A stretch of 54,493 nucleotides of DNA from NCBI GenBank assembly GCA_023231115.1, contig JALNWA010000007.1, forward strand, positions 1 through 54,493, in the 5' to 3' direction. This DNA is from Candidatus Altimarinota bacterium. Lineage in GTDB: Bacteria > Patescibacteriota > Gracilibacteria > UBA1369 > LOWO2-01-FULL-3. The first letter of the stretch is position 1, and each line of letters begins with the position of its first letter. The notes below the pieces were generated by a model. That model searched no databases and was not told where the DNA came from. It saw only the letters and a program-made list of their open reading frames with translations. Positions 25,461-34,940 of this stretch are shown here, in pieces. Made by a program: the position numbers and the translations under genes.

Positions 25461-26324
25461 ATGCAGATAAAAAAAGCAGTAATATTAGCGGCGGGGCTTG
25501 GGACTAGATTTCTTCCTATAACAAAATCCGTGCCGAAAGAAATGCTTCCGATAATAGATAAACCTTGCATTCAATATTTAGTTGAAGAAGCTGTCGCGAG
25601 CGGAATTAAAGAAATAATTTTTGTAATAAATGATTCAAAATTATCTATAAAAAATTATTTTAGTCCGAAAAAAAATGAAATAAAAAATTTAAAAGACAGA
25701 CTCAAAAAAACAAAAAAAATTGCAGAATTAAAAACGATAGAATCGATTGAACATCTCGCAAAATTTCATTACGTCACACAGGAAAATGCGCTTGGAGACG
25801 GCCACGCCATACTTTGCGCAAAAAAAATTATAGGAAAAGAACCGGTCGCAATTTTATTTGCCGATGATATTTATGACAGCAAAATTCCGGCAATTTCACA
25901 ACTCATAAAACAATACGAAAAATTTAAAACACCAATGATCGGACTTCAAAAAATAGACAAAAAAGATTCAAAAAAATATGGAATAATTTCACCGGAAAAA
26001 TCACAAAAACTTCAAAAAAATATTTACAAAATTTCATCACTCGTAGAAAAACCCGAGACAAAAAATGCACCGTCAAACCTCGCAATTGTCGGAAAATATA
26101 TCGTCACTCCGGAACTTTTAAAAGCCTTAGAAAAATCAAAATCCTCAACAAAAGACAAAGAAATCCGTTTGATAGACGGAATGAAAAATTATCTAAAAAC
26201 AGGCTCCAAGAATAAACCTCACGAAATTTACGGACTTGAAATTGAAGGCCTTCGTTTTGACACAGGCGACAAAGAAGGCTTTATTAAGGCAACAAACCAC
26301 TTCGCGAAAAAGATAAGCCTTTAA
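25461..26324 (+). CDS. galU: UTP-glucose-1-phosphate uridylyltransferase
   Basis: 287 residues. Nucleotidyltransferase signature KAVILAAGLGTRFLPITKSVPKEMLPIIDKP at the N-terminus, QENALGDGHAILCAKK near residue 110, and LFADDIYD as the metal-binding Asp loop. GalU makes UDP-glucose for envelope glycans. One of few genes here with a Shine-Dalgarno-like AAGGAG just before ATG, though its spacing is short. The region between about residues 55 and 85 is unusually Lys-rich. Confidence 0.93.
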   Translation: MQIKKAVILAAGLGTRFLPITKSVPKEMLPIIDKPCIQYLVEEAVASGIKEIIFVINDSKLSIKNYFSPKKNEIKNLKDRLKKTKKIAELKTIESIEHLAKFHYVTQENALGDGHAILCAKKIIGKEPVAILFADDIYDSKIPAISQLIKQYEKFKTPMIGLQKIDKKDSKKYGIISPEKSQKLQKNIYKISSLVEKPETKNAPSNLAIVGKYIVTPELLKALEKSKSSTKDKEIRLIDGMKNYLKTGSKNKPHEIYGLEIEGLRFDTGDKEGFIKATNHFAKKISL

Positions 26325-26366
26325 AATTTAGCCACACAACTCTCCATTTTGTCAAACTCCACTACA

Positions 26367-26395
26367 TTGCAATCCCCCTCTGTTTTTGGTATAAT
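26367..26395 (+). promoter_or_regulatory. Promoter of the TPR protein gene
   Basis: -35 TTGCAA (26367-26372), 17-bp gap, -10 TATAAT (26390-26395) extended by TGG. The leader to the ATG at 26441 is almost pure A with a few C, G and T, and no Shine-Dalgarno. Confidence 0.75.
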
Positions 26396-26440
26396 TACCT
26401 GAATACAAAAAGGCAAACAAAAAATAAAAACAAAAATAAA

Positions 26441-27055
26441 ATGCACAAAGAAGAAACACAATTGCACCCTCTAATAGAGGAAGCGGACAAAATGAAAGGC
26501 GAAGGAAAACACGTCGAAGCAATTAGAATTTGCGAAAGAATTTTGTCTAACGATTTAAATTGCGTCGAAGCATACGAAGAAATCGGCGACAATTATTTGT
26601 CTTTGAGAAAATACGAAAATGCAGAAAAAGCACTTTCACATGCAATCAAAGTAAAACCTGAGAGTGCAAATGCAAACTACCTTCTTGGTTTCGTTTATTC
26701 TTGCACAGGAAAATGGAAAGAGTCTGTCGAACTACTTGAAAAAGCTGATGCACTTTACCCAAATCATCCCGAAATTTTGAGATGTATGGGCTGGAGCATG
26801 TATCACTTTGGCCAAGGTCAAAGAGGAATCGTTCTGCTTGAGAGAGCACTTTTCTTAGCTCCAAATGACGTATTAATATTAAATGACATCGGCGTCTTAT
26901 ATTTAAACGAAAAGAATTTCGAAAAAGCCGCCCTACTTTTCAAAAAAACACTTCAAATCGATCCCGAAAACCAAAAAGCGAAAGAATGCCTAAACGCAGT
27001 AAGGTTTTTCCAAAGAGAATATGATAAACTAAAGAAGGAAAGAGAGAGTTTGTAA
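26441..27055 (+). CDS. Tetratricopeptide-repeat protein, 204 aa
   Basis: Made almost wholly of TPR units: about five repeats starting near residues 22 (EAIRICERILSNDLNCVEAYEEIG), 55, 89, 123 and 157, each with the W/L-G-Y-A-F-A-P spacing (e.g. ANANYLLGFVYSCTGKWKESVELLEKADALYPNHP). No signal peptide, so a cytoplasmic adaptor is likely. Partner unknown. The transglutaminase-like gene follows 10 bp later and may be co-transcribed. Confidence 0.88.
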   Translation: MHKEETQLHPLIEEADKMKGEGKHVEAIRICERILSNDLNCVEAYEEIGDNYLSLRKYENAEKALSHAIKVKPESANANYLLGFVYSCTGKWKESVELLEKADALYPNHPEILRCMGWSMYHFGQGQRGIVLLERALFLAPNDVLILNDIGVLYLNEKNFEKAALLFKKTLQIDPENQKAKECLNAVRFFQREYDKLKKERESL

Positions 27056-27065
27056 AAGAATACAC

Positions 27066-27557
27066 ATGAAAATCATAGAAATATTCAATTCAATAAGGGA
27101 TATTCCTTTCAAAATTCCGCTTTCAATAGAAGACCAATCCGTAGATTGCGACAAAAAGCATAAAAAACTTTATGACGCATTAAAAAAAGAAAAGATTGAT
27201 GTTCGATTTAGGGTTTGCACTTTTTTATGGAGCGAGCAAAGCATCCCTAAAAAAATATTAGAAATACCTCATGTTGATAAATGTGAACATTTATATTTAG
27301 AAGCATTTATAAATAAAAAATGGGTAACATTAGATATAACCTGGGACATTCTCTTAAATAAAATATTCGCAATTAAAGAATGGGACGGGATTTCCGACAC
27401 AGATATTGCAGTAAAACCATTAGAAATTTTGAGCCAAGAAGAAAATCAAAACCTTTCTCACAATGTGAATAATGTTGAGAATTTTTTAGAAGACATAAAA
27501 AACAACAGAGCTTTTTACAAAGCTTTAAACCTATGGTTAGAAGCAAACAGAAGTTAA
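27066..27557 (+). CDS. Transglutaminase-like superfamily protein, 163 aa
   Basis: A short protein with the papain-like transglutaminase core: Cys in SVDCDKKHKKLYDAL (residue about 29), RFRVCTFLW strand, then His in CEHLYLEAFINKKWVTLDITWD with the following Asp completing a Cys-His-Asp triad. Such small cytoplasmic forms may act as peptidases or have lost activity. Substrate unknown. No export signal. Family call is moderate because the first motif lacks the usual G-x-G/D-C-W form. Confidence 0.6.
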   Translation: MKIIEIFNSIRDIPFKIPLSIEDQSVDCDKKHKKLYDALKKEKIDVRFRVCTFLWSEQSIPKKILEIPHVDKCEHLYLEAFINKKWVTLDITWDILLNKIFAIKEWDGISDTDIAVKPLEILSQEENQNLSHNVNNVENFLEDIKNNRAFYKALNLWLEANRS

Positions 27558-27570
27558 TTTTTTATACGAT

Positions 27571-27894
27571 TTAAGCCCCTAGAGCCAAATCCCTCAAGAA
27601 TCCTGAAACAGTCTTATATCCTTTTTTGTAAGCCTTTTTCAAAATAGTTTTTTTATCCTCGGCACTCAATCGAAACCTCACTACATCAGCTTGTCCCTCA
27701 CTATATTCCTTTTCCGCCAATATCAATTTTGGCAAATCGATAAGTAAATCCGGAATATCTTCACTCAAAAATTCCTGAGCAATATTCGCATCTTTACACT
27801 CAACAAAAAATCTATTTTTTGCGACTTTCATTAAAGTATATAAATATTTTTTATTATTCAGAACAATAAAATACTCATTTTTTTGATTTTTCAT
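27571..27894 (-). CDS. hicB: HicB-like antitoxin with ribbon-helix-helix domain
   Basis: 107 residues: an N-terminal alpha/beta part (residues 1-65, YFIVLNNKKYLYTLMKVAKNRFFVECKD) and a C-terminal ribbon-helix-helix DNA-binding segment (VVRFRLSAEDKKTILKKAYKKGYKTVSGFLRDLAL). It follows hicA and overlaps it by 20 nt. The antitoxin should bind HicA and, with it, the operator upstream of hicA. The N-terminal half is not a clear HicB RNase-H-like fold by eye, so the class rests on partner and RHH domain. Confidence 0.7.
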   Translation of the reverse strand: MKNQKNEYFIVLNNKKYLYTLMKVAKNRFFVECKDANIAQEFLSEDIPDLLIDLPKLILAEKEYSEGQADVVRFRLSAEDKKTILKKAYKKGYKTVSGFLRDLALGA

Positions 27895-28129
27895 ATATCA
27901 ATTTTTTAACAATTTTAGCGGAATAAATTTTATAAAAATTTTTACAATCATTGCCATGGACAGGAATAATAAGATCAGATTTCAAGTCACAATGTTTAAA
28001 CTTCACATGGCTTCCCTTCGCCAAAATCTTCTGAAATCCAAAATATATAAGCACCCTCTCTATTTCCAAATATCTCAATCCCGTCGGACAATTCAAAAAC
28101 TTATCAAACAACTTCTCTATACTGGTCAT
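27875..28129 (-). CDS. hicA: HicA-family mRNA interferase toxin
   Basis: 84 residues. It carries the HicA dsRBD-like fold signature: EIERVLIYFGFQKILAKGSHVKFKH, with the catalytic-type His in G-S-H, and then LIIPVHGNDCKNFYKIYSAKIVKKL. HicA toxins cleave mRNA and arrest translation. Gene order toxin-antitoxin matches the classical hicAB operon. Length is close to the family's usual size, slightly extended at the N-terminus. Promoter and operator are visible just upstream. Confidence 0.87.
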   Translation of the reverse strand: MTSIEKLFDKFLNCPTGLRYLEIERVLIYFGFQKILAKGSHVKFKHCDLKSDLIIPVHGNDCKNFYKIYSAKIVKKLIYEKSKK

Positions 28130-28134
28130 ATTTC

Positions 28135-28171
28135 GTAGTTACATTATACATAAGTGTAGCTACAAAGTCAA
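28135..28171 (-). promoter_or_regulatory. hicAB promoter with overlapping operator palindrome
   Basis: Minus strand: -35 TTGACT (28171-28166), 17-bp gap, -10 TATAAT (28148-28143), a near-consensus promoter. An inverted repeat GTAGTTACA (28135-28143) and TGTAGCTAC (28155-28163), 8 of 9 matching, spans the -10 and the spacer. That is where a ribbon-helix-helix repressor would block polymerase. Confidence 0.75.
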
Positions 28172-28295
28172 AACATATAACTTCGTAACCTACACAAACA
28201 GTAGCAAACCAACATTAAATTTTTATTAAATAATTCTAAAATCTTTTTAACCCCCTCCACTTGCCTTTTCCCTCAAAATCCCCCAGAATAAACAC

Positions 28296-29192
28296 GTGCA
28301 ACAACTAATCGAATGCGTCCCAAACTTTAGTGAAGGACGCGACAAAGCCAAGATCAAACTCATCGAAGATTCCATAAAAAAAGTGAAAGGAATACTTTTC
28401 CTAAACTCCGAAAGCGACATCGATCACAATCGAACTGTCATTACATTTGCAGGAGAACCTAAAAAAGTCATACAAGCCGCATTCAATGCGATAAAAACCG
28501 CCGCAAAAATTATCGACTTAAATGTACACAAAGGTGTACATCCGAGAATCGGCGCAACAGATGTCGTTCCATTAATTCCGCTCAAAGGAATAACAACAAA
28601 AGAAGCCGTAAAATACTCAATCGCACTCGCAAAAAAAATCGGCGAAAAAGTGAAAATTCCGGTATACCTCTACGAAAATTCGGCAATCAGAAAAGACAGA
28701 AAAAATCTCGCATTAATTCGCAAAGGACAATACGAAAAACTAAAAAAAGAAATTAATTTGCCGGAAAAAACTCCCGACTTCGGCCCGCAAAAAATTGGAC
28801 CTGCCGGCGCAACGGTGATAGGAGTGCGCGGAATTCTTGTCGCATATAACATAAATTTAAAAACTTCCGACGTAGAAATTGCAAAAATGATAGCAAATGA
28901 AATTCGCGAAACCGCAAAAAACGGACTTAAAAACGTAAAAGCACTCGGCCTTTATTTAAAAAGCCGCGACATCGCCCAAGTATCGATGAACCTCACAGAT
29001 TACAAGAAAACTCCACCTTTAAAAGTCTTTAAAAAAGTGGAAACAATGGCAAAAAGATTAAAAACTTGCATTTTAGAAAGTGAGATTATTGGCTTAATTC
29101 AAGCCTCCGCACTTCCAAAAAACATAAAAGTCCTAAAAATAAAAAACTTCTCAAACAAGAAAATTTTGGAAAAACAGCTTCCTGTTGCATAA
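28296..29192 (+). CDS. ftcD: Glutamate formimidoyltransferase (stand-alone FtcD N-terminal unit)
   Basis: 298 residues from a GTG start. LIECVPNFSEGRD at the N-terminus, SDIDHNRTVITFAG near 50, NVHKGVHPRIGATDVVPLIPL near 85 and FGPQKIGPAGATVIGVRGILVAYNINL near 170 are all family signatures. It moves a formimino (or formyl) group between folate and glutamate. The cyclodeaminase domain of bifunctional FtcD is absent, and no histidine-degradation gene is nearby. An alternative role in 5-formyl-tetrahydrofolate recycling is plausible for such orphans. folC lies 20 kb away. Confidence 0.92.
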   Translation: MQQLIECVPNFSEGRDKAKIKLIEDSIKKVKGILFLNSESDIDHNRTVITFAGEPKKVIQAAFNAIKTAAKIIDLNVHKGVHPRIGATDVVPLIPLKGITTKEAVKYSIALAKKIGEKVKIPVYLYENSAIRKDRKNLALIRKGQYEKLKKEINLPEKTPDFGPQKIGPAGATVIGVRGILVAYNINLKTSDVEIAKMIANEIRETAKNGLKNVKALGLYLKSRDIAQVSMNLTDYKKTPPLKVFKKVETMAKRLKTCILESEIIGLIQASALPKNIKVLKIKNFSNKKILEKQLPVA

Positions 29193-29213
29193 AACCCAAA
29201 AATCTATTAGAAT
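29185..29213 (+). promoter_or_regulatory. rnpB promoter
   Basis: -35 TTGCAT (29185-29190, overlapping the ftcD stop codon), 17-bp gap, -10 TAGAAT (29208-29213). Start of transcription expected at 29220-29221, which coincides with the first base of the predicted P1 helix. Confidence 0.75.
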
Positions 29214-29220
29214 AGCTCTT

Positions 29221-29601
29221 GCTCTTAGATAGTTTGGAGTGATCACTCCGATTCCTTTAGGACATCGGAGAGGAAAGTCCGAGCACCATGGCAAATCACA
29301 GCCGATAACATCGCGCCGTCCCGATCGAAATATCGGGACAGGGACAGTGCCACAGAGACAATACTAACCCCGCAAGGGGCAAAAGGTGAAAAGTCCCGCT
29401 CAGCGGGAACATGCGGCGAAAGCTGTAAGTGGGAAAACCCTGTGAGGTGCAAGGTGAGATGGAAAGATTTATTTTCAGCCAATCGCAAATAACTCTTCTC
29501 ACCGCTATAGACCCCGCTCTGCGGGGCTAAGATAGATGATCACAACCCATCGACAAAATCGGAGGGACACAGAACTCGGCTTACCCAAACTGTTTAAGAG
29601 C
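29221..29601 (+). ncRNA. rnpB: RNase P RNA (catalytic subunit, bacterial type A-like)
   Basis: About 381 nt. The universally conserved GAGGAAAGTCCGAGC lies at 29269-29283 and its distal partner ACAGAACTCGGCTTA at 29570-29584. The ends pair as P1: 29221-29235 against 29587-29601 with one short mismatch block. Internal stems with GC-rich arms (CCCGAT/ATCGGG, CCCCGC/GCGGGG twice, CCCGCT/AGCGGG) give the expected folded body. It processes pre-tRNA 5' ends with RnpA (48.1 kb). There is no terminator, and the next gene starts 19 bp later. Confidence 0.95.
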
Positions 29602-29620
29602 AGCTAAAAAAACCGACAAA

Positions 29621-31024
29621 ATGAAACGTTTCGAAATTTTCTTTGGACTTATAAAAATACCGATCGACATAATAATGACAATATCGGCATTTTTTGTAGC
29701 ATACAATTTACGCCTTATTACAGAGCCAATAAAAGGCATCGCAAAACCGATTGATTACACAGTTTTGCCGACACTTGAAGCATATTTGAGATTCAGTTCA
29801 TTCCTTGCCGCCGCGCTAATTTTAATTTTCATTTTCGGCAGACTTTACACACTTCGAACAACACTAAAATTCACAACAGAATCAAAAAAAGTTTTTATTT
29901 TTTGGTTTATATGGGCGGCATTTTGCGTCACATATTTCTTTTTCACTCGCACATTCCCCTTTTCCCGACTTGCGATTTTATATAGCTGGACACTCACATT
30001 TTTATTCATAATCCTTGGCCGCGGAATAATAAAAGTCATTCAATTAATTTTATTGAAAAACGGCATAGGCAAACGAAATTTACTATTTATCGGACAAAAC
30101 GAAATCACCGATGAAATTTCAAAAAAATTAAAAAAAGACGCACGATACAAAATCGTGGGAGTAATAGAAAATCCAAGCCAATTGCAGTATACAATTCAAC
30201 ACAAAAAAGTAGACGAAATCATTCAAACCGATTCAAAAATCAACGCGAAAGAAAACGAAGAAATCCTTCAGCTCTGCGATTTAAATCACGTTTCATATAA
30301 ATTCGTACCTGAACTTATCGACGTACGCCGCTCAAACATCTCAATTTCCGTAATCGGTCGCATTCCAATCATTTCAATAAAACCGACACCTTTGGAAGGC
30401 TGGGGCAGAGTTATAAAAAGATGTATCGATTTTTTTGGCTCATTAGTGCTGTTAATAATACTTTCCCCTGTTTTCATAATCACGGCAATTGCAATAAAAT
30501 TAGACTCAAAAGGTCCTATATTTTTCACAAAAAAAGATAATGGAGAACGCGTAAAAAGAGTGGGACAATTCGGCGAACTTTTAAATTTCTACAAATTTCG
30601 CTCAATGTACCCAAAAACAGACAGCATGAGATACAAAGAACTTTCCGCTAACAATACACGAAAAGACAGTCCACTCGTTAAAATAAAAAACGACCCGAGA
30701 GTTACAAAAGTAGGAATATTTATTCGCAGATATTCAATCGATGAACTTCCACAACTATTCAGCGTTTTGGTCGGAGACATGAGCCTTGTCGGCCCACGCC
30801 CACATTTACCTGAAGAAGTTGAAAAATACGAAAAAAGCCACAAATTCGTTTTAACAATAAAACCGGGAATCACAGGAATCTCACAAATAAGCGGCCGTTC
30901 CGATCTCCCTTTTGAAGAAGAAATCAAACTCGACCGCTATTATATTGAAAACTGGTCTATCCTTTTCGACATAAAAATCCTTCTAAAAACAGTCTTCGTC
31001 GTGCTAAAAGGACACAGAGAATAA
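29621..31024 (+). CDS. Polyprenyl-phosphate sugar-1-phosphate transferase (WcaJ-type)
   Basis: 467 residues: four or five N-terminal membrane helices (to about residue 140), a CoA-binding-like middle, another helix ([22 protein letters not shown], about 275), then the bacterial sugar transferase domain with [44 protein letters not shown] and [33 protein letters not shown]. It starts glycan assembly by loading a sugar phosphate on undecaprenyl phosphate. Sugar specificity cannot be read. It is probably transcribed by read-through from rnpB. Confidence 0.9.
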   Translation: MKRFEIFFGLIKIPIDIIMTISAFFVAYNLRLITEPIKGIAKPIDYTVLPTLEAYLRFSSFLAAALILIFIFGRLYTLRTTLKFTTESKKVFIFWFIWAAFCVTYFFFTRTFPFSRLAILYSWTLTFLFIILGRGIIKVIQLILLKNGIGKRNLLFIGQNEITDEISKKLKKDARYKIVGVIENPSQLQYTIQHKKVDEIIQTDSKINAKENEEILQLCDLNHVSYKFVPELIDVRRSNISISVIGRIPIISIKPTPLEGWGRVIKRCIDFFGSLVLLIILSPVFIITAIAIKLDSKGPIFFTKKDNGERVKRVGQFGELLNFYKFRSMYPKTDSMRYKELSANNTRKDSPLVKIKNDPRVTKVGIFIRRYSIDELPQLFSVLVGDMSLVGPRPHLPEEVEKYEKSHKFVLTIKPGITGISQISGRSDLPFEEEIKLDRYYIENWSILFDIKILLKTVFVVLKGHRE

Positions 31025-31030
31025 AGTAAC

Positions 31031-31453
31031 TTATCTATCAAGATACCATGGACTTTTCTCACCTCCTCTGGCTACAAGTCTTCCAACGCACAAACCAGGA
31101 GCAACCACATGAAATTCCATAGTAGATCCATTATTCTTTCCAAGACCTTTTTCATCGACTTCAGGTTGATCATCTACCACATTCCCATCGTCTAACCATT
31201 GTAGGCCACCCTTTGGCCCAATTTTAACAACCCCAACATCACAAAAACGTGTGTGCATATGCGCCATCACTTCCCTGTCCGACAAATCACCCAAGCTATC
31301 ACCGACACCATTCAACATCCTGATTTCAGGCTCTAAATCAGCAAGATCAGTCACATCATCAATACGAACACCAAGACTGTCAGAAGCCCCAAGATCCTCA
31401 CCGTCGTCCCAATTAACAGACACCTCCTCATCGTCAATATTATCTAATTCCAT
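31031..31453 (-). CDS. Hypothetical acidic protein, 140 aa
   Basis: Start set at the ATG at 31453 (MELDNIDDEEVSV) because a TTGACA-16-TAAAAT promoter lies at 31510-31483, inside a longer possible frame (from 31558) whose extra 35 residues are basic and unlike the rest. The protein is rich in Asp, with a central VGDSLGDLSDREVMAHMHTRFCDVGVVKIG and a C-terminal VVAPGLCVGRLVARGG. No signal peptide or membrane helix. Function not recognised. Like the 325-aa protein near 3 kb it starts acidic and disordered. Confidence 0.6.
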   Translation of the reverse strand: MELDNIDDEEVSVNWDDGEDLGASDSLGVRIDDVTDLADLEPEIRMLNGVGDSLGDLSDREVMAHMHTRFCDVGVVKIGPKGGLQWLDDGNVVDDQPEVDEKGLGKNNGSTMEFHVVAPGLCVGRLVARGGEKSPWYLDR

Positions 31454-31482
31454 ACATTTTAAAGTTAATTTATACAAAACGG

Positions 31483-31510
31483 ATTTTAAACACTTTTTCC
31501 TGCCTGTCAA
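31483..31510 (-). promoter_or_regulatory. Promoter of the 140-aa acidic protein gene
   Basis: Minus strand: TTGACA (31510-31505), 16-bp gap, TAAAAT (31488-31483). It decides the start codon of that gene. Confidence 0.6.
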
Positions 31511-31539
31511 CTTCAAAACCCCTTTCAAGCTCAAAATAA

Positions 31540-31548
31540 TGTTAAAAT
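31540..31548 (+). promoter_or_regulatory. secA extended -10 promoter
   Basis: TGTTAAAAT, 37 bp before the secA ATG. No clear -35. Divergent from the acidic protein gene. Confidence 0.45.
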
Positions 31549-31585
31549 CTTCCAGCATAAAAGATATTCAAACATTTACGAAAAT

Positions 31586-34246
31586 ATGATTCAATCAATA
31601 ATAAATAAAATTCTAGGAGATCCAAATGAAAAGGCATTAAAAAAAATCCGCCCGATTGTCCAAGACATTCTTGAAGTCGAAGAAAAATATCAAAAAGAAA
31701 TCACAACAGAAGCGCAGGTAAAAGCCAAAACAGAGGAATTCAAAAACAGACTCAAAAACGGTGAAACAGTTGACGACATTTTACCTGAAGCATTTGCATT
31801 GGTAAAAACCGCATGTCGACATTTAATGGGAAAAACTTGGTCAGTCAGAGGCCGCGATATAACTTGGGACATGATCCCCTACGACGTTCAAATGATTGGA
31901 GGAATAGTCCTTCATCAAGGCAATATCGCCGAAATGAAAACTGGTGAAGGAAAAACACTCGTATGTACTTTACCAATTTATTTAAATGCACTTTTGGGAC
32001 GCGGAACTTATCTTGTCACAGTAAATGATTATTTGGCGCATAGAGATGCGGAATGGATGGGCGGACTTTACAATTATTTGGGACTTACAGTCGGCGTAAC
32101 AGTCCACGGAATGAGCCACGCACAGAAAAAAGACGCATATGCATGCGACATTACTTATGGAACAAACAACGAATTCGGATTCGATTATTTGCGTGACAAC
32201 ATGGTAACTGAAAAAGAAGAAATCACACAAAGAGACCTTTACTATGCGATTGTTGATGAGGTGGATTCGATTTTAATTGATGAAGCGAGAACTCCGCTTA
32301 TAATTTCCGCACCGGCCGAAGAATCAACATTAAAATATCAAAAACATTCAAAATTAATACAAAATCTCGAAGAAAACGTAGATTATGTAATCGATGAAAA
32401 ATTAAAGACATCAACGCTTACAGAAGCCGGAATTGCAAAAATGGAAGGACTTCTTGGAGTGGAAAATATTTACACGGACGCGGGATTTGAAGAAGTGCAT
32501 CACCTCGAACAAGCACTTCGCGCAAAAGCATGCTATAAAGCCGACATTGATTACATCGTAAAAGACGGCGAAATTTTAATTATCGACGAATTCACAGGAC
32601 GTTTGATGCCGGGCCGAAGATATTCCCATGGGCTTCATCAAGCCATCGAAGCAAAAGAAAATGTTGAAGTAAAACGCGAATCAAAAACACTCGCGACAGT
32701 TTCGTTCCAAAATTATTTCAGACTTTTTGAAAAATTAGGAGGCATGACAGGAACAGCGCAAACCGAAGCGGAAGAGTTTTATCAAATTTATGGCTTAGAA
32801 ACTATAATAATTCCTCCGAACAGAAAGATGCAGAGACTCGACAAAACAGATGCAATTTACAAAACATTCAAAGGAAAAATGTTAGCGGCAACAAAACTTG
32901 TAAAAGAACTTCACGAAAAAGGACAGCCGGTTTTGGTCGGTACAGTTTCAGTCGAAAAATCTGAAATATTGAGCAAACTTTTCACGATGGAAGGAATTCC
33001 GCACAACGTTTTGAATGCGAAAAATCATGAGAAGGAAGCCGAAATTGTATCACAAGCCGGACAAAAAGGAATGGTCACAATTGCAACAAACATGGCAGGA
33101 CGTGGAACCGATATTAAGCTTGGAGAAGGCGTACAAGACTTGGGCGGGCTTTTCGTTTTAGGAACTGAAAGACATGAAGCGCGCCGTATCGACAATCAGT
33201 TGCGCGGACGTAGCGGACGTCAAGGAGACCCAGGAGCAAGCCAATTTTTGGTCTCAATGGACGATGATTTGATGAGACTTTTCGGTGGAGACAAAATCAA
33301 GAGCATGATGGAAATGTTGAAAGTACCAGAAGACATGCCGATAGAAAATTCCATAATTTCTCACTCGATTGAAAGCGCACAGAAAAAAGTTGAAGGGCAC
33401 AATTTCGACATAAGAAAGCACCTTGTTGAATACGATGATATTATGAATATTCATAGAAATATCATCTACAAACAACGCAAAAATTATCTTTTCAAAGAAG
33501 AAATAAAAGAAGACATAACTCAAATGATCGAAGAAGCCGCAGAAAGTATTGTAATAAACAACACAGCAAACAGAGACACAAAAGACTGGAACAAAAAAGA
33601 AATTTTCGAAGATTTAACAGCAATCTATAAAGACGAGAGTGCTCTTCCTCAAGAGGAAATCGACAAAATAATATACGACGACGAATTAATTGAAAAAGCA
33701 AAATCTTACTTGATTAAAGGATATGAAAAACGCGAAAAATCATTACCTGATTCAAACATTTTAAGAGGAATAGAAAAAGCCGTAATTCTTCGCTCAACAG
33801 ACTCACTTTGGATGGAGCACATCGACACAATGGAACGTTTAAGAGAAAGCGTTGCCTTCAGCGGATATGCGCAAAAAGATCCGTTAACAGAATACAAAGG
33901 GCTTAGCTTCGAGCTTTTCAACGAACTTATGTCAATGATAAAGTCCAACACATTAAACACACTTTTCAAAATTGATCTTGAAAAAGTAATACCTCGTGAA
34001 ATTCTAAAACAATCTGAAGTAAAACAAATTCAAACAAATGATGAAGAAATTGAAAATCAACTTTCATCAGGCAGACCATCCGGAAATCCGGTGGTAATGA
34101 GGGCATCAGGCGCTACAGAACGCGCACCATCCGGCGGAACAATAGTTCACGTTTCCGATAACAACAAAGATACAGCCCCTATCGTAGGCCGAAACGACCC
34201 TTGTCCATGCGGATCAGGCAAGAAATACAAGAAATGTTGCGGATGA
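31586..34246 (+). CDS. secA: Preprotein translocase ATPase SecA
   Basis: 886 residues. DEAD-motor Walker A region MKTGEGKT, then [65 protein letters not shown] and [16 protein letters not shown]; preprotein cross-linking, scaffold and wing domains follow. The C-terminus ends in the zinc-binding [19 protein letters not shown], which usually contacts SecB or ribosomes. It drives Sec export of the many signal-peptide proteins in this window. Ends in TGA, a normal stop. Confidence 0.98.
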   Translation: MIQSIINKILGDPNEKALKKIRPIVQDILEVEEKYQKEITTEAQVKAKTEEFKNRLKNGETVDDILPEAFALVKTACRHLMGKTWSVRGRDITWDMIPYDVQMIGGIVLHQGNIAEMKTGEGKTLVCTLPIYLNALLGRGTYLVTVNDYLAHRDAEWMGGLYNYLGLTVGVTVHGMSHAQKKDAYACDITYGTNNEFGFDYLRDNMVTEKEEITQRDLYYAIVDEVDSILIDEARTPLIISAPAEESTLKYQKHSKLIQNLEENVDYVIDEKLKTSTLTEAGIAKMEGLLGVENIYTDAGFEEVHHLEQALRAKACYKADIDYIVKDGEILIIDEFTGRLMPGRRYSHGLHQAIEAKENVEVKRESKTLATVSFQNYFRLFEKLGGMTGTAQTEAEEFYQIYGLETIIIPPNRKMQRLDKTDAIYKTFKGKMLAATKLVKELHEKGQPVLVGTVSVEKSEILSKLFTMEGIPHNVLNAKNHEKEAEIVSQAGQKGMVTIATNMAGRGTDIKLGEGVQDLGGLFVLGTERHEARRIDNQLRGRSGRQGDPGASQFLVSMDDDLMRLFGGDKIKSMMEMLKVPEDMPIENSIISHSIESAQKKVEGHNFDIRKHLVEYDDIMNIHRNIIYKQRKNYLFKEEIKEDITQMIEEAAESIVINNTANRDTKDWNKKEIFEDLTAIYKDESALPQEEIDKIIYDDELIEKAKSYLIKGYEKREKSLPDSNILRGIEKAVILRSTDSLWMEHIDTMERLRESVAFSGYAQKDPLTEYKGLSFELFNELMSMIKSNTLNTLFKIDLEKVIPREILKQSEVKQIQTNDEEIENQLSSGRPSGNPVVMRASGATERAPSGGTIVHVSDNNKDTAPIVGRNDPCPCGSGKKYKKCCG

Positions 34247-34308
34247 AGATAATTGCAAAAAAACAAGAAAAGAATAAAATTAACATAAAATAAATAACAT
34301 AATTCAAA

Positions 34309-34884
34309 ATGAATATTAAAAATATAATTATTGGAATCGTCGGCATCCTCTTAGTGGGAGGAATCGTATTTTTCTCAAGCGGATCAGATTTATTTCAAGG
34401 AAGAATGTTTAAAAACAGACCACAAAGCGAGCTTATCACGAGCACACCTGGAAAAAAACAAGTTAATGTTACCCTAGATAGCTCTTCTCCAAGCGGAAAT
34501 CGTTCAGTTGCCTCTCAAGACAAAATTGCAGTTTACAAAATATGTGCAGGCAAAGAAGATATTACCACTATAGAAGGAATGGACTTAACATTTACTTCAG
34601 GGTCTTCAAAACCAATTAAATATCCATTCGATGTAGTAGTAGAAGAAACATACGGCAATAAATCATTTGCGTCAGCAGAAAAAAACACAGTAAGCGTAAC
34701 TTTAAAAAACGCATCTCCAATAAAGGCCGGCGAATGCACGTCATATTCAGTTATGGCAAACACCGTGAGCATGGATATATCCAATCCAGGAGTTGATGAT
34801 CCATTGACCGTAACGCTTAGAAGAATTACACCAAACATTGAAATTACATCAGGACCTGTAATTTCAAACACACTACTTTATTAA
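34309..34884 (+). CDS. Membrane-anchored or secreted beta-rich protein, 191 aa
   Basis: N-terminal hydrophobic helix (IIIGIVGILLVGGIVFFSSG, residues about 5-25) with no clear cleavage site, then an exposed region of beta strands: VNVTLDSSSPSGNRSVASQDKIAVYKICAGKED, GMDLTFTSG, NTVSVTLKNASPIKAGECTSYSVMAN, DPLTVTLRRITP. This is like the immunoglobulin-type modules of large CPR surface proteins, here as a single small unit. Function unknown. Its leader is A/T-rich with no Shine-Dalgarno. Confidence 0.65.
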   Translation: MNIKNIIIGIVGILLVGGIVFFSSGSDLFQGRMFKNRPQSELITSTPGKKQVNVTLDSSSPSGNRSVASQDKIAVYKICAGKEDITTIEGMDLTFTSGSSKPIKYPFDVVVEETYGNKSFASAEKNTVSVTLKNASPIKAGECTSYSVMANTVSMDISNPGVDDPLTVTLRRITPNIEITSGPVISNTLLY

Positions 34885-34885
34885 T

Positions 34886-34915
34886 TTGCCCTATCACGTT
34901 ATTTTATGATATTTT
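34886..34915 (+). promoter_or_regulatory. Putative purLQ promoter
   Basis: TTGCCC (34886-34891), 18-bp gap, TATTTT (34910-34915) with upstream TGA. No purine riboswitch fold is visible between it and purL. Confidence 0.4.
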
Positions 34916-34940
34916 TCTGTTGCGGGCAGATTTTTAAACA

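Noticed and set aside
29243..29502. Minus-strand open frames of 68-81 codons
   Set aside because: They lie inside the RNase P RNA gene and show no protein-family features.
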